This document shows, piece by piece, positions 42,801 through 55,340 of a stretch of DNA of 64,000 bases. Numbering within the stretch: position 1 is the stretch's first letter; the number at the start of each line of letters is the position of its first letter. The notes below the pieces were generated by a model. It made no database searches, was not told the DNA's origin, and saw only the letters and a list, made by a program, of their open reading frames with translations. This stretch comes from Cololabis saira (Eukaryota; Chordata; Actinopteri; Beloniformes; Belonidae), in the NCBI RefSeq assembly GCF_033807715.1, contig NC_084601.1, positions 18,530,690-18,594,689 of the forward strand, given 5' to 3'. A program made the position numbers and the translations under genes.

Positions 42801-43568
42801 TTAACAAAGTAACTGGGAGGGAGGCCAAGTGGCTTACATCTTAGCTAAACAAGGGTCAACATGAAGTGTCTGTTTCCCCCCTTTGTTGCCTTCAACACTG
42901 GCTCTCAGTCTCACCTGGTTAGGTAACAGTGTGCATGTGCTCGTAGTGTTTCTGTGTGTGTGTGTGTGTGCAGGTGTGTGAGGTAAGGAAACAACAATGT
43001 CCTCCTTGTGTGTCATCGTGGGAAATCTGCACCTGCATGACGCGATTTAAAAAAAACGAGGGAAGTCGGGAAGCATTTCCATCACACATAATTCTCACAT
43101 GTAAGGTGCTGCGACCACCAGCGGGGTTTAATTGGAAAGGCACCCCTCTGTGAGATTCCACCAGACCCCCGCAGAAGGTTTAGGGATTTTTGGTTAATTA
43201 AGACGACCGTTTAAAAAGCCCCCAAAGCCCTTTATCTTATCAAAGAGGACCCCCGACTTATCTGGCACGCTTAGACGTCCAGACTATAGTGTGTCTGTGT
43301 CTGTGAGAGGGTACAGGCAGTTAAAGGGATCTCTTATCATATTCACATCTTTTCAACTGAAGCAAACACATATTGTTGGGTTAAAAGTTTGCAAAGGCTC
43401 AGCTAAAAACACCACAAGCTTGAATCACTCACAGTAACATGAAAGACTGTGAGTTGTGAAAGAAATAAGCACTCATTGATGATAAGGCCTCCGTGTGAGT
43501 AAGGACTTACCCTTCTTCTTGAAGACAGACAGCAGAGAATGGATGCTCTTCCTCAAATAGACAACCAT
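32744..43568 (-). CDS. nhsl3: NHS-like protein 3 (KIAA1522-like), 8 coding exons
   Basis: Nance-Horan syndrome family protein. The family regulates actin and the WAVE complex at cell edges; KIAA1522 itself is less well understood. Exons (minus): 43568-43511, 40574-40416, 40325-40282, 40176-40038, 38625-38518, 38420-38251, 38145-37963, 36085-32744; phases all join, 1400 aa (human about 1035). Seen: MVVYLRKSIHSLLSVFKKK start; LEDLHTEAQEGLKIL, an N-terminal family block; a basic RKRSRR block followed by GIPNQVQKELG; VIIPTVDGG; MSISPQATYL; APPRRTNSLHGKK; MSPSSGYSSQSGTPTL; several poly-Pro runs (PPPPPP), probable SH3/EVH1 ligands; and SPASTASFIFS near the end. The rest is Ser/Pro-rich and disordered. 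It is convergent with yars1. A TGA at 32746-32744 ends the big exon. Confidence 0.95.
36222..37071 (+). mobile_element. Minisatellite-bearing hAT-like element, copy B
   Basis: The ends TAGGGTTGCCACCCGTCCC and AAAGGTGGCAACCCTA are flanked by a perfect 8-bp duplication CAGTGCTC (36214-36221, 37072-37079). It carries about 11 units of the 41-bp repeat (36340-36800), the largest array of this family in the window. It lies in the nhsl3 intron just upstream of the giant exon. Confidence 0.92.
37724..37920. mobile_element. Hairpin hAT MITE (CAGGNNTTAGGCAACCCTG)
   Basis: A 197-bp near-palindrome. The left end CAGGAGTTAGGCAACCCTG pairs with the reverse complement of the right end, CAGGATTGCCTAACCCTG. 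It is flanked by a perfect 8-bp duplication CTTTAAGG (37716-37723, 37921-37928). It ends only 43 bp from the nhsl3 exon at 37963. Confidence 0.88.
38742..39292 (+). mobile_element. hAT element (TAGGGCTGCACGATT family), copy 2
   Basis: Same termini as 20485-21109, with its own perfect 8-bp duplication CATCCTAC (38734-38741, 39293-39300). It retains a middle segment (about 39048-39170) that copy 1 lacks, so the two are independent deletion derivatives. In an nhsl3 intron. Confidence 0.92.
39781..39855. repeat. (CA)n microsatellite
   Basis: Nearly uninterrupted CA dinucleotides for about 75 bp, broken once by a GA. In an nhsl3 intron. Confidence 0.98.
41504..42237. mobile_element. hAT element (CAGGGGTCGGCAACCC family)
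   Basis: The ends CAGGGGTCGGCAACCC and GGGTTGCCGACCCCTG are perfect inverted repeats with an 8-bp duplication ATTTAGTT (41496-41503, 42238-42245). Next to the left end is CGGCTCTAGAGCCGCATGCGGCTCTT. The centre is a pyrimidine tract followed by a degenerate tandem array of 'CGACTTTTTTCTCGACATTT' (41700-42050). In nhsl3 intron 1. Confidence 0.92.
42246..43510. other. nhsl3 first intron, no gene seen
   Basis: No gene or clear mobile element. A short GT tract lies at 42953-42970. The region just before the 43511-43568 exon shows nothing beyond ordinary intron sequence. Confidence 0.5.
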
Positions 43569-45289
43569 GCCTACACCGGTGCCATCGCAAAGACACAATC
43601 CAATTATGGTAGTGAATCAAAACAGTCCAGCAAGTTGTAAATCAGTTTGTTGTACAGCGACGCCCTGACCTCTGAGAAAAAACTGTGAAAAGCAACAAAA
43701 AGTCCAACAGCAGTCTGACTGTTATTTACCGTAGATGCCTCTGCAGAGTGTCTGAGCGACTTGAGAAGGACAAGTGCACAATAAGATCTGGCTCTCCCAG
43801 CTGCTTTATCCCTGGGTCTGATACCCTCCTCCCTTCCCCGTGTGCTCTCTCTCTCTCTCTCTCTCCCCCCGTCTCGTCTATTTTGCCCTCAGTGGCTCTT
43901 TCCACTGTGATTCTCCCTCTTTTGTGAAATGATGGCAGTCCCTCCCCTCCTGCCAGCAAAACGGCTGTCAAAGTTTGGCTTTCAGGAGGCAGCCACCCCC
44001 GTGTCACACAATGTAGACAGACACGTGTGGAGCTGCATACGCACACACACCAGCCAGCAAGCCCCCAGTTAAACCCTCCTCCCATTCATATGTTCAAATG
44101 TATTTCAGAGCCTAGAAATAGAAGAATAAGGCCACATCTGAGGATGAGGACAAAACGAACTATAATTTGATTAAAAAGAAAGGCTTTCCTCCCAAGTCAC
44201 AGTTAGATTAAAACATGCCCAGGATCCAGAGTGTGGCACACCAGGAGTTCATCCATGTGCTGTCGTGTTTCAAATTAATTTCGACTATAATAAAATATAA
44301 ATCTATCTATATCTCCCGTGAAAACAGTTTTTTTTGTCATTGTCCTCTACCGCGAAGGCCCTCAGCATCTGTCTGACGCTTTGTCTCATTAACTAAGACC
44401 TACAGGGCCTGTATTTGACAGCAGAGGTTGTGTCCTAACAGTGAACAGTGAACCTCCCCTTCATCTTACTGTTTACCCTCTTCTGTAAACTGAAACACTT
44501 TCTCTCACTGTGTTGTTTCTTTCAATCCCTCCTCCTGCACATCTTTCCATCACTCTCTCCCTCTTCCTATCTGCCCCTTAGTCTCATCGTCAACAAAGGT
44601 CTAGTTTGAGTTATAAATAGCTGATGCCTCCGTTCATCATCCACAATAGTGCCGTCTGGGGATGAGTTTCTGTCTCTGTTGTTTCCTGACAAACTGCACA
44701 CAGTATAACATACAACACGGAGGAGAGAAGGGGGGGAAAAAAGAAGAAAACAGATTGCCTCTCAAACATCCAACAAGTGTTGAGTATTGTTTTCCTGATG
44801 AAGGATATTTTGAGACACTCGCCCTTTGAATGGTTCTTTATTCCCCATTAAGTGGGATGGCAGGGGGCTACAGCTGGCCCACTCCAGCTGGAGGACCACG
44901 ACTGAATGACTCTCCAGCGTTCACCCGCCAGTCCCTTCTCATCCAATAATGCAGGACTCCGGGGACTAAAAGGCAGAGGTGGGGATGCTAAGCTCCTCCT
45001 GTGAAGAAATCTCCACCCCACTGTCCGGGGTCAGACTGGGCATCCTGGGGTGCTGGCAGAGGCTCAGCCTCGTTTGAGCCGGCGCTGGAATAAGCTGAGG
45101 CGCTCACGAGAGCAGCTTACGACCTGGGAACTGTGCCAGAGGATTAACTCTGCCACGACCTTTACCTGTCCATTTCTTCACATTCCCTCTCATTTACGTT
45201 CCTTCCATCAGCAGCTCTCACCTGGGTTGTTCCATTTTTCTGCCTCTTTTATACCCTGACACTTTTGATCACAGTTTTCTCTAAACCAT
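43569..45289. other. Promoter-proximal / noncoding stretch upstream of nhsl3 exon 1
   Basis: If the 43511-43568 exon is a true first exon, its 5' UTR and promoter lie here. A (TC)n run is at about 43847-43866. No coding ORF is supported; the remainder shows no recognisable repeat. Confidence 0.4.
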
Positions 45290-46066
45290 ATTAACGTCTT
45301 CAACGCTGTTTTACCGATATTGGACATGCAAGACCTTTTAAGCATCAGAAAAGATCCTTGTTTCCAAAAGTCCAAAATACTCAAATTTACGGATATTGTG
45401 GGCTATCAAACAGCGCAAATAATGTTCAAAGCAAAAAATTATCTGTTACCAACAAATATACAGAAATTATTTAGTATTCATGAGGGAAGATATGGTTTAA
45501 GGGGCAAAAGTAATTTTAATGTCACATTAATACGCACAAACAGGAAAGGTTTTTGTGTTTCAGTCAGCGGGGTGAGGCTATGGAACAAGTTTTCAATGGA
45601 ATTAAAGCAATGTCCAAATATTAAACCGTTTAAAATAAAATACAAAGATATTATTTTTCAGAGGTACAGGGATGAGCAAAATGCTTGGGTGCAATGATAC
45701 AGTGTTTATTTTTTATTTATCTATTTTTATCCTTATTTTCTTACACTAGTCAGTAGCTTATGTTGCTACAATGTTTTTATTGTCTTGTTTTGATTGTTTT
45801 TGTTTTTTTATTTTTATTTTAATTTTAATTTTTATTTATTTTAATTTTAATTTTTTTTATTATGTTTGCATAATGTTATGTTCGCATGTGTTAGCTAGTC
45901 ATAGTTAAGGAGAGGGGGTGAGAGTTTATAAGTTTTACTTCTTCTCACTCCCTTTCGAATATGTACTTTGTTATGTCTCATGTTAAGGCGATTGTCTTAT
46001 TTTCTTTCTTTTTTTATATGATTCATATTCGAAATAAACACTACTACTACTACTACTACTACTACT
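45290..46066 (+). mobile_element. 5'-truncated LINE 3' end with (ACT)n tail
   Basis: The ORF end (to 45697) is followed by an AT-rich 3' UTR and a terminal (ACT)n array at 46040-46066, the tail style of L2/CR1-clade elements. Only the last ~125 codons of ORF2 are kept, so no RT catalytic motifs are present. Confidence 0.7.
45320..45697 (+). pseudogene. LINE ORF2 C-terminal fragment
   Basis: Contains the conserved C-terminal block of non-LTR ORF2 proteins: 'GVRLWNKFSMELKQCPNIK' followed by FKIKYKD. The frame is open for 126 codons but starts inside the protein, so it is a truncation product. Upstream RT and endonuclease are absent. Confidence 0.65.
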
Positions 46067-49000
46067 TGTTTCACTGTGACTTCTCGTTTCCACAACCAGT
46101 CCCTTAAACACAGACCTTGTGTGCAAGGTTTGGGCTTCTCTGGCTCAGCCCATGCACCCTCCTGTTGTTAACCAAGACCCCTTGTATCAATATTCATTAG
46201 AAGACCTGAAGAGCTACCATCTGGTCCTGGGGGAGAGGCAGAGGGGGCTTTGTGTGCCTTTGATGCAGCTCAAACATGTCATTCCCCTGCATGAGCAGAA
46301 AGGAGTACATCATCAAAAAGGAACTAAAGCATCAATTTATCCAAATGTATACATTTGCACGTCAAAGCAAAAACCTTTGAAAGAAACCAGTATGTGCCTT
46401 TAACAGTAAAATGAATTATTGCTTTGTTGAGTCAAATGAGGTTTAGAGAGCCAAATAGAGGGGGGTCGGGGCCATTTAAAGAAAATATCTAATGTATTCA
46501 ATATGGAAGCAATTCTGCACCATAATTCAAATTAAAATGGATTAGCAAAAATGCTTTTTTATTTTAAGAATAAAGCTGCATTTTTTGACTAATAAATAAA
46601 ATTAATAATAACTTATCCCAACTGCATTTTCATTTTCCTCTTCACCATTGCTCCTTCTGTGACTTAATTAAAATGATAAAGAAAAGGACATTGTGGTTGG
46701 ACAGAGGCAACATTCATGCATTTACGTCTCTTTATTTCTGAGTTATTGACCGCAGAGGTGGGAATCTGCAAAGCTACTAATCCAATTTATTTTGAATTAT
46801 AGTGAATTATATACTTCCATAATTCAAGAACTTTAGGTCACATGCATCATTTCAACAGTTCTGCACAAACCTTCATGTACAGTAAACATACACAAATGTG
46901 CCCACATGGAACCCGAATCACAACTTCTAAGAAGGGAAGACTGCAGGATGTCACAGAAAAAGACACATACGTGACCTCTGAATGAACACACATTCAGAGG
47001 TTACCAGTACCTTTACAAGGGACTCGGACAGCCACGGAACAGCGATAAAGTACCCTTTTCCATTTTAAAAACATACACCAAATCTGTGCAATTAAAGAGG
47101 AAATTGAGCACTTGCACCTTTTGATTGCCAATCACAAGAAGATCAAACCATCAGCATGGACGATAAACATGCAGCTAAAGCTGTGACACACTCAGTTGCA
47201 GAGCTAATATAAATAAAAGAGTTTTCCTGGTGAGTGATTAACTCCTCGTGTGCAACGAAGAGAGTTATGGCTACTGCTCAGGGACAAATTAAACAGCCTC
47301 TGGCTGTTACATTTCCGTGGCTTGTAGTCATGAGCAACGGCACTGAAAGCAGCATTTTGTGTCTGCAATCACTTCCTGTGATGATATAAATGAACCAATT
47401 TTATTGTATTAAAGGAAACTCTGCATGTGTATTTTGATAACAGAAACAAAGAAGATTTGTTTTTGTCATTCTAGCATGATAGACCAGGAAATTTGATTCC
47501 TAAAATTCTTAATGGCCTTCCCTCTTTTGCATCATGTAAGAAAAAGCCATGTTGCAATATTTTAATTTATTTAATTTAATAATTTATTATTTAATAATTT
47601 GAAGTATTAGTAGAGCAAACAAAAATAATTCCAACTGACCGACCAAACCTGTGATGAAATCTGTGGTTGAATGTTGTTTATAAACTAATTTGATGCAAAG
47701 GAATTATTTACTCAAAAGCAAATTCTGTCTTTTTTTTTAAACATAAAGCAAATATCTCATTGTTAAAGGGGCAGATGTGGACATCATCTCTCAGTATGAA
47801 ACGACTTGGCAGTGGCTGCTCTACATCATTCTTTGAACACACCCATGTAACTTTATCCTCCACTAGAGGACGCTAACTGAGCTCTGACTCCTCCTGGACG
47901 ACCAGCATGAGACTGCAAAAGCCGCAGGTCATTTGACAATGAGATGAGGATGTTTACTGTTGGCCAGCTTGTATTGATGCTGAAGAGAGAGGAGACAAAT
48001 GTGAAATATGACTCCAAGTGAGCTGAGCAGGTCTAAACCTGACACATACACCCCCCACACTCAGAAAAGGTGAACCCTTACCCACCCGGGCAGCATTAAC
48101 TCATCTCATGTCCTCAGCTCATCCTCTCATTTGCTGCACATGAAGGGCAACAAAGGGAAGGGTGCACTACCTTTGCTATGAGATCAATGACGGTGTCAGG
48201 CGAATATTAGAGCCACTCAACCATGATCGAGTATAGGATTTCCACATCATTCAACTGTAAAATGCCACTGATCAGCCGGAGTCCGGTTACTGTGAGCCTG
48301 CCGGTTCACCAGAAACACGGTGGGGTTGATAGGAAGACGGCAATAAAGTAAAACAGGAGCGAGCTCAGAGTACTGGAGCCTCGTCAAGTGGACCAACAAA
48401 ACCTGAGTGGCTGCACACACGTCAGTAAAACACAAGAGGACAACAGTCTCTTGCTGTATAAAAAACGTGCAGATGTTGAGGACGATGGAGAATATTAAAC
48501 AGCTTCATCCTTCAAAAATGTTTTACTTTGCCACAGTTTGTCCCATCCGCCTTTTCCTTCTTGAAGTAAATGTAGAGAGGGTTCAAATGTGACCATCGAG
48601 GAATCTCCAATTGCCCGAACACGCATACACACACACACACACACACGCACACACACACACACACGCATATGGGTGTCATTATTCAGCTCGTTGCTCTGCC
48701 CTGATTTGTATTCAGCGGCTGCTGTGGCGGAGTTGAGTTATGAGCTCTCTGCCACTGAGAGGTGTAGTATTAACTAGAGAGGGAAAAAGAGAGCACTAAC
48801 CCCTGTACAAAGATGCAGAAGAATGTTTTGTGTATCCTGTTATAATCATGTAGGGTCCTCTGTTAAGCTGGCCGATTAAAATGGAACAGAAATTGTCACA
48901 GAGGATCATGGAGTAAACAAAAATAAAAAAAAAACATGTAAAACTTGTAATACAGGACGCCAAAGTTGCTGGGGAGGTGAAACTGGGGCAAAGGACAGGA

Positions 49001-49190
49001 CAGAGGAAGGTGAGTACGGAGAAACTGGGAGGGGGGCAGGGGGCACAGGAAGGACATAAATCACTGCCTACAATAGCCATCAGTACCCTTGAGCACCTCC
49101 ATATTTGATTTCCTCATTGTGAGGCACAAGTGAGAGGAGTGAGATCGAAAGCGGGAGATGGTGGTAAATACTGTAGGTAAAACAGAAATA
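46067..49190. other. Noncoding stretch, no gene seen
   Basis: No supported exon. Notable only for a short perfect hairpin at 46972-47005 (ACCTCTGAATG / CATTCAGAGGT) and a (CA)n array at 48626-48665. The open frames have no domain-like content. Confidence 0.45.
48626..48665. repeat. (CA)n microsatellite
   Basis: About 40 bp of CA dinucleotides with single CG interruptions. Confidence 0.95.
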
Positions 49191-49732
49191 ACGTATTTTC
49201 TGGACTATAAGCTGCACCTGTATATAAGCCGCACCCGCTCTATTTCTAAAAAAATAATAAAAAAAAGATATACAAGCCGCACCTGTATATAAGCCGCATC
49301 CGCTCTATTTAAAAAAAAAAAAGATATGCAAGCCGCAGATATTTATGTTGTTAGATTAGATATTTACTACATGTACAGAAGGATTTTTAACTGTAAATGA
49401 TGTACATGTTTGTACCTAAATAGATCCTTTCCCAACAGTGTCTTTTAACACGGCAGCAACTCTGCTGATTAAAACGGGACAGAACCAAGAGAAAATAACC
49501 GTTATTTATTTATCTATTTATCTGTTTGAAATCTGCTTCTACCTACTTCTATCTGCTAAAGAAGAAGTAGCGTATTCTTCTTTGCATTTATTTTGTCTTA
49601 GTTTTGATTGTAATACCGGTTAGAGCGCCCCGAGCGGTGGAAGAAAAATCCACAGAATAGCCGCACCTTTGTATAAGCCGCATGGTTGAAAACCTATGAA
49701 AAAAGTAGCGGCTTATAGTCCAGAAAATACGG
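49191..49732. mobile_element. TIR MITE (CGTATTTTCTGGACTATAAGC)
   Basis: The left end CGTATTTTCTGGACTATAAGC and the inverted right end share at least 20 bp, with TA on each side (49189-49190, 49733-49734), compatible with Tc1/mariner insertion. Internal direct repeats 'TATAAGCCGCACC' occur near the left end. No ORF. Confidence 0.7.
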
Positions 49733-49734
49733 TA

Positions 49735-50260
49735 GTCAGGAAGATGCAGTCCTACAATAAAAATGCTATGAGCATCTGCGATGGAGGCCCGGAGGCCCGG
49801 AGGCCCTCAGGCTGAGGTCATTAGGCTGACTGTCGGCTAGCCGAGGGTCAGTCAGAGCTCCAGCTAACCTTGTTTCAGCTCCCGCCGTCATTTGAAATGT
49901 TGTTTTGGTAGATGAGGATGGATGGACAAATTTGATTGTAATCAGTAATCGGTAACGCAAGTTAACTTCATACTTAAGCACAAGGTAAGCCAATCAAAAA
50001 CAGCTAGCCGGTGGCGACAGTTGCTATGATTATTTGTTCTGCTCATTTACCCAATTTCAGATAAACTGGGGTTGTGGGTGTCAGCGCCTGCCAATGTGGT
50101 GCCATTCAGAGCCCCAAAAAACAGGCTTCAAACTAACTCTTCATCGAACTGGTGAATGACATCACCAAAGTATAGCCCCCTTCTTTTTATACATAATATG
50201 ATCGCCACATGTTATAGATTTCTTCACCATTAACAGCTTCCTTTTCTTCTTCTGTATTCA
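49735..50260. other. Noncoding stretch, no gene seen
   Basis: A small direct repeat GGAGGCCC is at 49786-49807. Nothing else recognisable. Confidence 0.4.
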
Positions 50261-50376
50261 TGTACTCCATGTTCCAAATTATGATGTAAATAACCTACTT
50301 TGATGTTCCTAACTAGTTAATGCAAATCCGTTAGACCCAATGATAACGGTGTTTTTTGCAAAAATAATAAACTTAC

Positions 50377-51728
50377 AATGCACTGTTCCAAATTATTATG
50401 CACAATAGGGTTCCAAAACATTTTATTGGTTGTACAAAAACTTAAAATGGTTATTTGTTGAATTTGCAGCATTCAGAAGTCATATTTACTGAAATCCAAA
50501 GCTATTTCAATCACAAACATCTTAACAGGTCAAGTTACATTTGAACATAGGACTATTATTTGATAGCAGTGTCACAATTCTTGCATCCATTTTACTTTTT
50601 GTAGGGTTTCTGCTTGAACCGCTTTGCAGGATGTCAGAATAGCCTCCCAGAGCTGCTGCTTGGATGTGAACGGCCTCCTTCCCTCATAGATCTTTTTCTT
50701 GAGGATGGTCCAAAAGGTTGTCAATAGGGTTGGGGTCAGGGGAGGATGGGGGCCACACCATGAGTTTCTCTGCCTTTAGGGCCATCATAGTCGATGATGC
50801 AGAGGTATTCCTTGCAGCATGGGATGGTGCATTGTCATGCTTGAAGATGATTTGTAATGAATACACGGCCTTTTTGTAACATGGAAGAAAGTGGACTGTC
50901 AGAAACTTCTCAGAGGTCATTACCACACCACCAGGGACCCTAAAGGGCCCAGCAGCTCTCTCCCCATGATTTAGGCCCAAAACACGACTCCACCACCTCC
51001 TTGGTGACATCTTGTTGGGACACGGTGACCGTCCACCAACCATGCACTACAGTACTTCCACCTGGATCATCAAGGGATGAACGGCACTCAGTGAATAAGA
51101 CAGCTTGAAAACTGTTTCTCATGTATTTACTGGGCCCACTGCAGCCATTTCAGATTGTGAGTATTGGTTAGGGGTGGCTGCAAAAAAGGTTTATGCATAA
51201 CTGCAAACCTCTGGAGGATCCTACACCTTGATGTTCGCACGTGTCCACCAGATTCAAACTCCTGTTTGTTGCTTTGTGTTGGCATTTTAGCAGCTGCCCT
51301 CTTAATCCACCGTATTTGTCTGACAGAAACCTTCCTCATTGTACTTTTACCTGCATAAACCCATGTGTGCTCTGAATCTCCCACACATCTCTTAACAGTA
51401 CAATAATCCCGTTTTTGTCAAATATCTAAGGTTTTCAGACCTTGTCCAAAGCTTAAACTACTTTCCAGTTTTTGGCATCAGACAAACCCTTTTTCTTTCC
51501 CGTATTGCTTGAAAATGGCGGTCAGCTTGATGTGGAACCCCCTTCTTTAGTAGTTTTTCCTTTACCTGGACTCACCTGGCAAACTAACTATCACATGCGT
51601 CTGACATTGATTTCAATGATCCAAAGAGCCCTGAGACACAATACCATCCATGAGTTTAATTGACAAACAAAAGATTTAATCTTTATGACATTTACAGAAA
51701 ATTTGCAAATTAATTTGGAACACAGTGT
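50377..51728 (-). mobile_element. Tc1/mariner element with broken transposase
   Basis: The ends CACTGTTCCAAATTATTATG and, inverted, CACTGTGTTCCAAATTAATTTG bracket a minus-strand transposase relic. Separate frames hold an N-terminal helix-turn-helix-like region (51384-51127) and a catalytic part. About 50860-50730 gives the DDE motif context 'KHDNAPSHAARNT' and 'WPPSSPDPNPIDN'. Frameshifts and stops at about 51120 and 51040 break the chain. A further solo terminus-like copy (GTTCCAAATTATGATG) is at about 50271. Confidence 0.8.
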
Positions 51729-52793
51729 ACACATAAAATAAAATGAATAAATACATATTTAATTCTGCTTAATTATTTCATACCTTTATTTTTTTTTCTT
51801 ATTTATATATTTTTTTTGTTATTTTTTTTGCTTTTTTCCCAGCCAAGTCATTGTTTTCCCTTTATATTCAGCTCTGAGTTAACGGGAGTTCAGCAACCTC
51901 CGATTTCCCTCTCGAACTCAGGTTGGAATACAAATTTACAGTTTCCGCTTTATGGACTTTGTAAAATTGTGCAAGAAGGGAACCTGAAATGTGGAAGAAT
52001 CTCTTTCTGTATGCATTCAAGATGAAAAATAAGTATTATAGAGTTAATATTCGATAAACAAGGACTAAAATTGAAGTTTGTTCCAACATCTGTAAGATAC
52101 CAATAAAGTTCTTGTTGTCATCACAGAATCTGCTGCAAAACTGAACGTTTGCTTCTGTTTTCAAAATGTAGTTAGATGCTGTTTTCTTGCTCAATCAATG
52201 ATGCTTCTTCAGTGAGAATCTGGTGACTGGAGTCTGTGTGAGAATAGAAATCTGTTTGCATTATTCAAGAAGCCGGTCTGAGATGATTAGAGGTTTGTGA
52301 CGCGACACATTATCTTTCTGGAATTAACCCATCAGAAGATGGCTACAGTGATGGACATGGTCAGACACAACATCAAGGGGAATGCTGAAGTGGTAGAAAG
52401 ATGCAGAGATGTGTCAAGATAAAATCCCCTGCAGCATGACCCCCAGGCTGAATCACTGATGCCAGGCAGGATGGAATTCAATTTTTTCAATTTAAAACAT
52501 TTTTTGAGTCTGTGTAAATAGCCACAGTTCACAGAAATGATCAAATCCAGCTGTAGACTACAGTAAGAGAATTGTCAGTAGAAGTTGTCGTGTCACAGGT
52601 TATATTTTAGTGACAAAAGCTGAAAATGATGTCACCTAAGAAAAGACATCTTAGTTTATAAACACTAGTTTACTTGTGTTTTAGTTCCTTCCAACAGAGA
52701 TGCAAGTACAGAGGAGTGAGGGTGTGAGCACAGGAAAAGAAAAATTGCAACAGCTTGATGTTGCAAAGTATTTTGAGATTATGGGAGTTGTTA
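51729..52793. other. Noncoding stretch, no gene seen
   Basis: A T-rich tract is at 51785-51840. No exon or mobile element is supported. Confidence 0.4.
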
Positions 52794-53012
52794 TCCATCC
52801 ATCCATCCATCCATCCATCCATCCATCCATCCATCCATCCATCCATCCATCCATCCATCCATCCATCCATCCATCCATCCATCCATCCATCCATCCATCC
52901 ATCCATCCATCCATCCATCCATCCATCCATTCTGTGCAGCATCATGGGGGTCTCAGCCTGTCTCAACTGTCCCTGGTACCCCTGGACAAGGTCACCAGTC
53001 CATTGCAGCAAA
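52794..53012 (+). repeat. (ATCC)n array leading a fish interspersed repeat
   Basis: About 136 bp of pure ATCC tetranucleotide (52794-52929) runs into GGGGGTCTCAGCCTGTCTC...CCTGGACAAGGTCACCAGTCC. The same block follows a short (ATCC) run at 58984-59262, so the tetranucleotide is the edge of an interspersed family, not an isolated microsatellite. Confidence 0.8.
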
Positions 53013-54897
53013 AATTACATTTGAAATGGAGTCGAGGTGCAGCCCAGTACCATTATCTCAAGGCCAAAACATTAAAGCTAAAAATAAAAAAAGTAAAAGC
53101 ATGTTAAAGAGTGTTATAACTAAATATATTAGCTTGTATATACAGTACATTTCCCACATCTTAATAACATATAAAAATATAATGTCAATGAATTTGCCCT
53201 CTGATTAATGTGTTAGAAAATAGGAACCACAAAAATGTATTTAAAAAAAGGCTAAGCAAAAGTTCTGAAATGTAGGTGCAGAGGATATCTTTCTCCATGC
53301 AATCCCCCAATCAAAGACTTTACAAACGTATTGTACATTATAACAAATGTTATAAACAACAACTACGGTACAACAAAAAACACAAAAACTGCATCTGACC
53401 AGCAGCAGCAGTAACGAGATATGACAACACTGACGGGTGATCACACACAACAGCCGCGTAAACATCCCGGACACAATGTAGAAGTCAACAAAACATAAAA
53501 CCTTTTTCATACCTATAATCTCGTCTACCAAGATTATAGAGATGTGTATATGTATGAACATGGAAACAGAGGTCACACAGCTGATCTCAACACACTCAAA
53601 TGTTCAACTTCAGTTGCTCTTCAGAACAATACTCACTCTAGCATGAATGGAGATCAACAAGCACCGGTGCCTGGATATTCATATAGAGCTATGTCTTGTT
53701 ATCACTCGGAGATAAATAAATCCTATTTTTGCTGAAGTCTTTAATCCTAACCAGAAAAAGGCTTAAACCTGAGCTGAGGTGAGTGACGGCACCTCAGGAC
53801 CCTCTGTGAGGGCGCGCAAACACGGAGCTAAACTTAGCTGAGTGTAAAAATAGCAACTGTCACTCTTTTCCTAATTATCCCTCTCTGACTCTCTCCATCC
53901 TGCTTTTTCCCCTCCCAGCCTGGTGATGGGATTGTGGGAAAGTTTCCAGAGAAGCTGCATTTTACCGCTTGTCATTCCAACTGAAAAAGCTTTTTGAGGG
54001 CAAAACTGAAGCTGTGCAAACAGAGATACAGACGCGGATGTTTCCCTGCAGACGTACAAGTCATTCAGTGTTCACTGTAAAATTAGATAATAAATCTATT
54101 TATTACCAACTGGTGAGTGAGCGCAGGAGTCCCGTGGGTGACCCTGGAAAATCAGAACCGAATTAATGAAGCAAAGGCCTCAAACAAGAAGCAAGAAAAG
54201 GAAAACTGATAGAAAGCAGACAAGAACAAAGGTAAAGCACCCTGCATATAACTATCCAGAAGAGTCACGGCAGCAGAAAACTGATAAAAACATAACTATA
54301 TAGAGACTATATGGAGTGATGTATCCCAGATGATGTTCCTTTGGGAAACAAAAAAAAAGAAACAGGTGCTTCAGGTCATTTGAGGCCTCATATCCCTGAT
54401 GGTGGATGGTCGAATTAAGAGTGATTGATGAGTTAATCAGAGACCAACAGCCTCCCTGAAGGCTCATCTCCAGCAGGACGGGATGGGACACGTCTGACGC
54501 CCCCATGTCTGACTCCTCCTTTCTTTTTAAATACTCTTTGAGTGAAGTCAAACAGGTTTGTTTTTAGTTGAAGTAAACACAAAACATTCTTGGTGCAAAA
54601 AAATGTCCATTAAAAGAAATTGCCTCACTATTGTTTTTACAGTCTTCAGTTATTGTTGACAAGAGATCATAAAAGGGATTACATCAGCTAAACGTGTTTT
54701 GCAGAGTTAAAGTAGGAGCTCCCAGATCTGTCACGGCTCATAAGGAGACCTGTAGCTCTACCGAGTTAAAGCCGCTGGAAGGAGATTTTGCAACTTTTAG
54801 TTCAGGGAAGTCCCCATATATGCGTGACATGATGTCTGCTGTAGCTCCGTGAACTAGTTTCGTCATTGGTGACATCATGCCATAAAGCAATACACAG
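53013..54897. other. Noncoding stretch, no gene seen
   Basis: No supported exon or mobile element; the ORFs have no domain-like content. Confidence 0.4.
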
Positions 54898-55020
54898 TTT
54901 GAGATTGAGATTGAGATTCAGATACGTTTTATTGTCATTGAGTCAGCGGCCTGACACAACGAGATTTGTTCCAGTACAGCATGTCCGAGAGAACAAAAAA
55001 GAGACAAAACATATGACAAC
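54898..55020 (+). repeat. LINE 3'-tail-like fragment
   Basis: The sequence TTTATTGTCATTGAGTC followed by ACACAACGAGATTTG resembles the conserved 3' end of several fish LINE/SINE families, preceded by a (GAGATT)n start. The assignment is from memory of the pattern only. Confidence 0.35.
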
Positions 55021-55340
55021 ATAGGACATGGGTAGACAGGTGCTGAGGCTGCAGCCCGTAAGCACCGCCCTTATCATTAGCTGAGAAAGGATGATCATGG
55101 GGGGGGCAATCGAGACAATCGAGCTGGGGAATCCAAAGTTACTTTTGATTATAGTATGGACTGGAGACTGCGAAAGCTTTAGGATGTCTCTTTAAATTAA
55201 ACTCAAACTCATATGTTAACATTAAAACTTACATGAGCACAAGGTAACAGAGAAAAGGTCACCCTGAAGGTTATCCTTGCATGCCCGACATGCATGCTGA
55301 GTTGCTGAGCATGTGGTATTCAAATATTGAGGAAGAAAAG

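Noticed and set aside
52670..53107. ORFs of repeated Met-Asp-Gly-Trp or Ile-His-Pro-Ser
   Set aside because: They are translations of the (ATCC)n array, not proteins.
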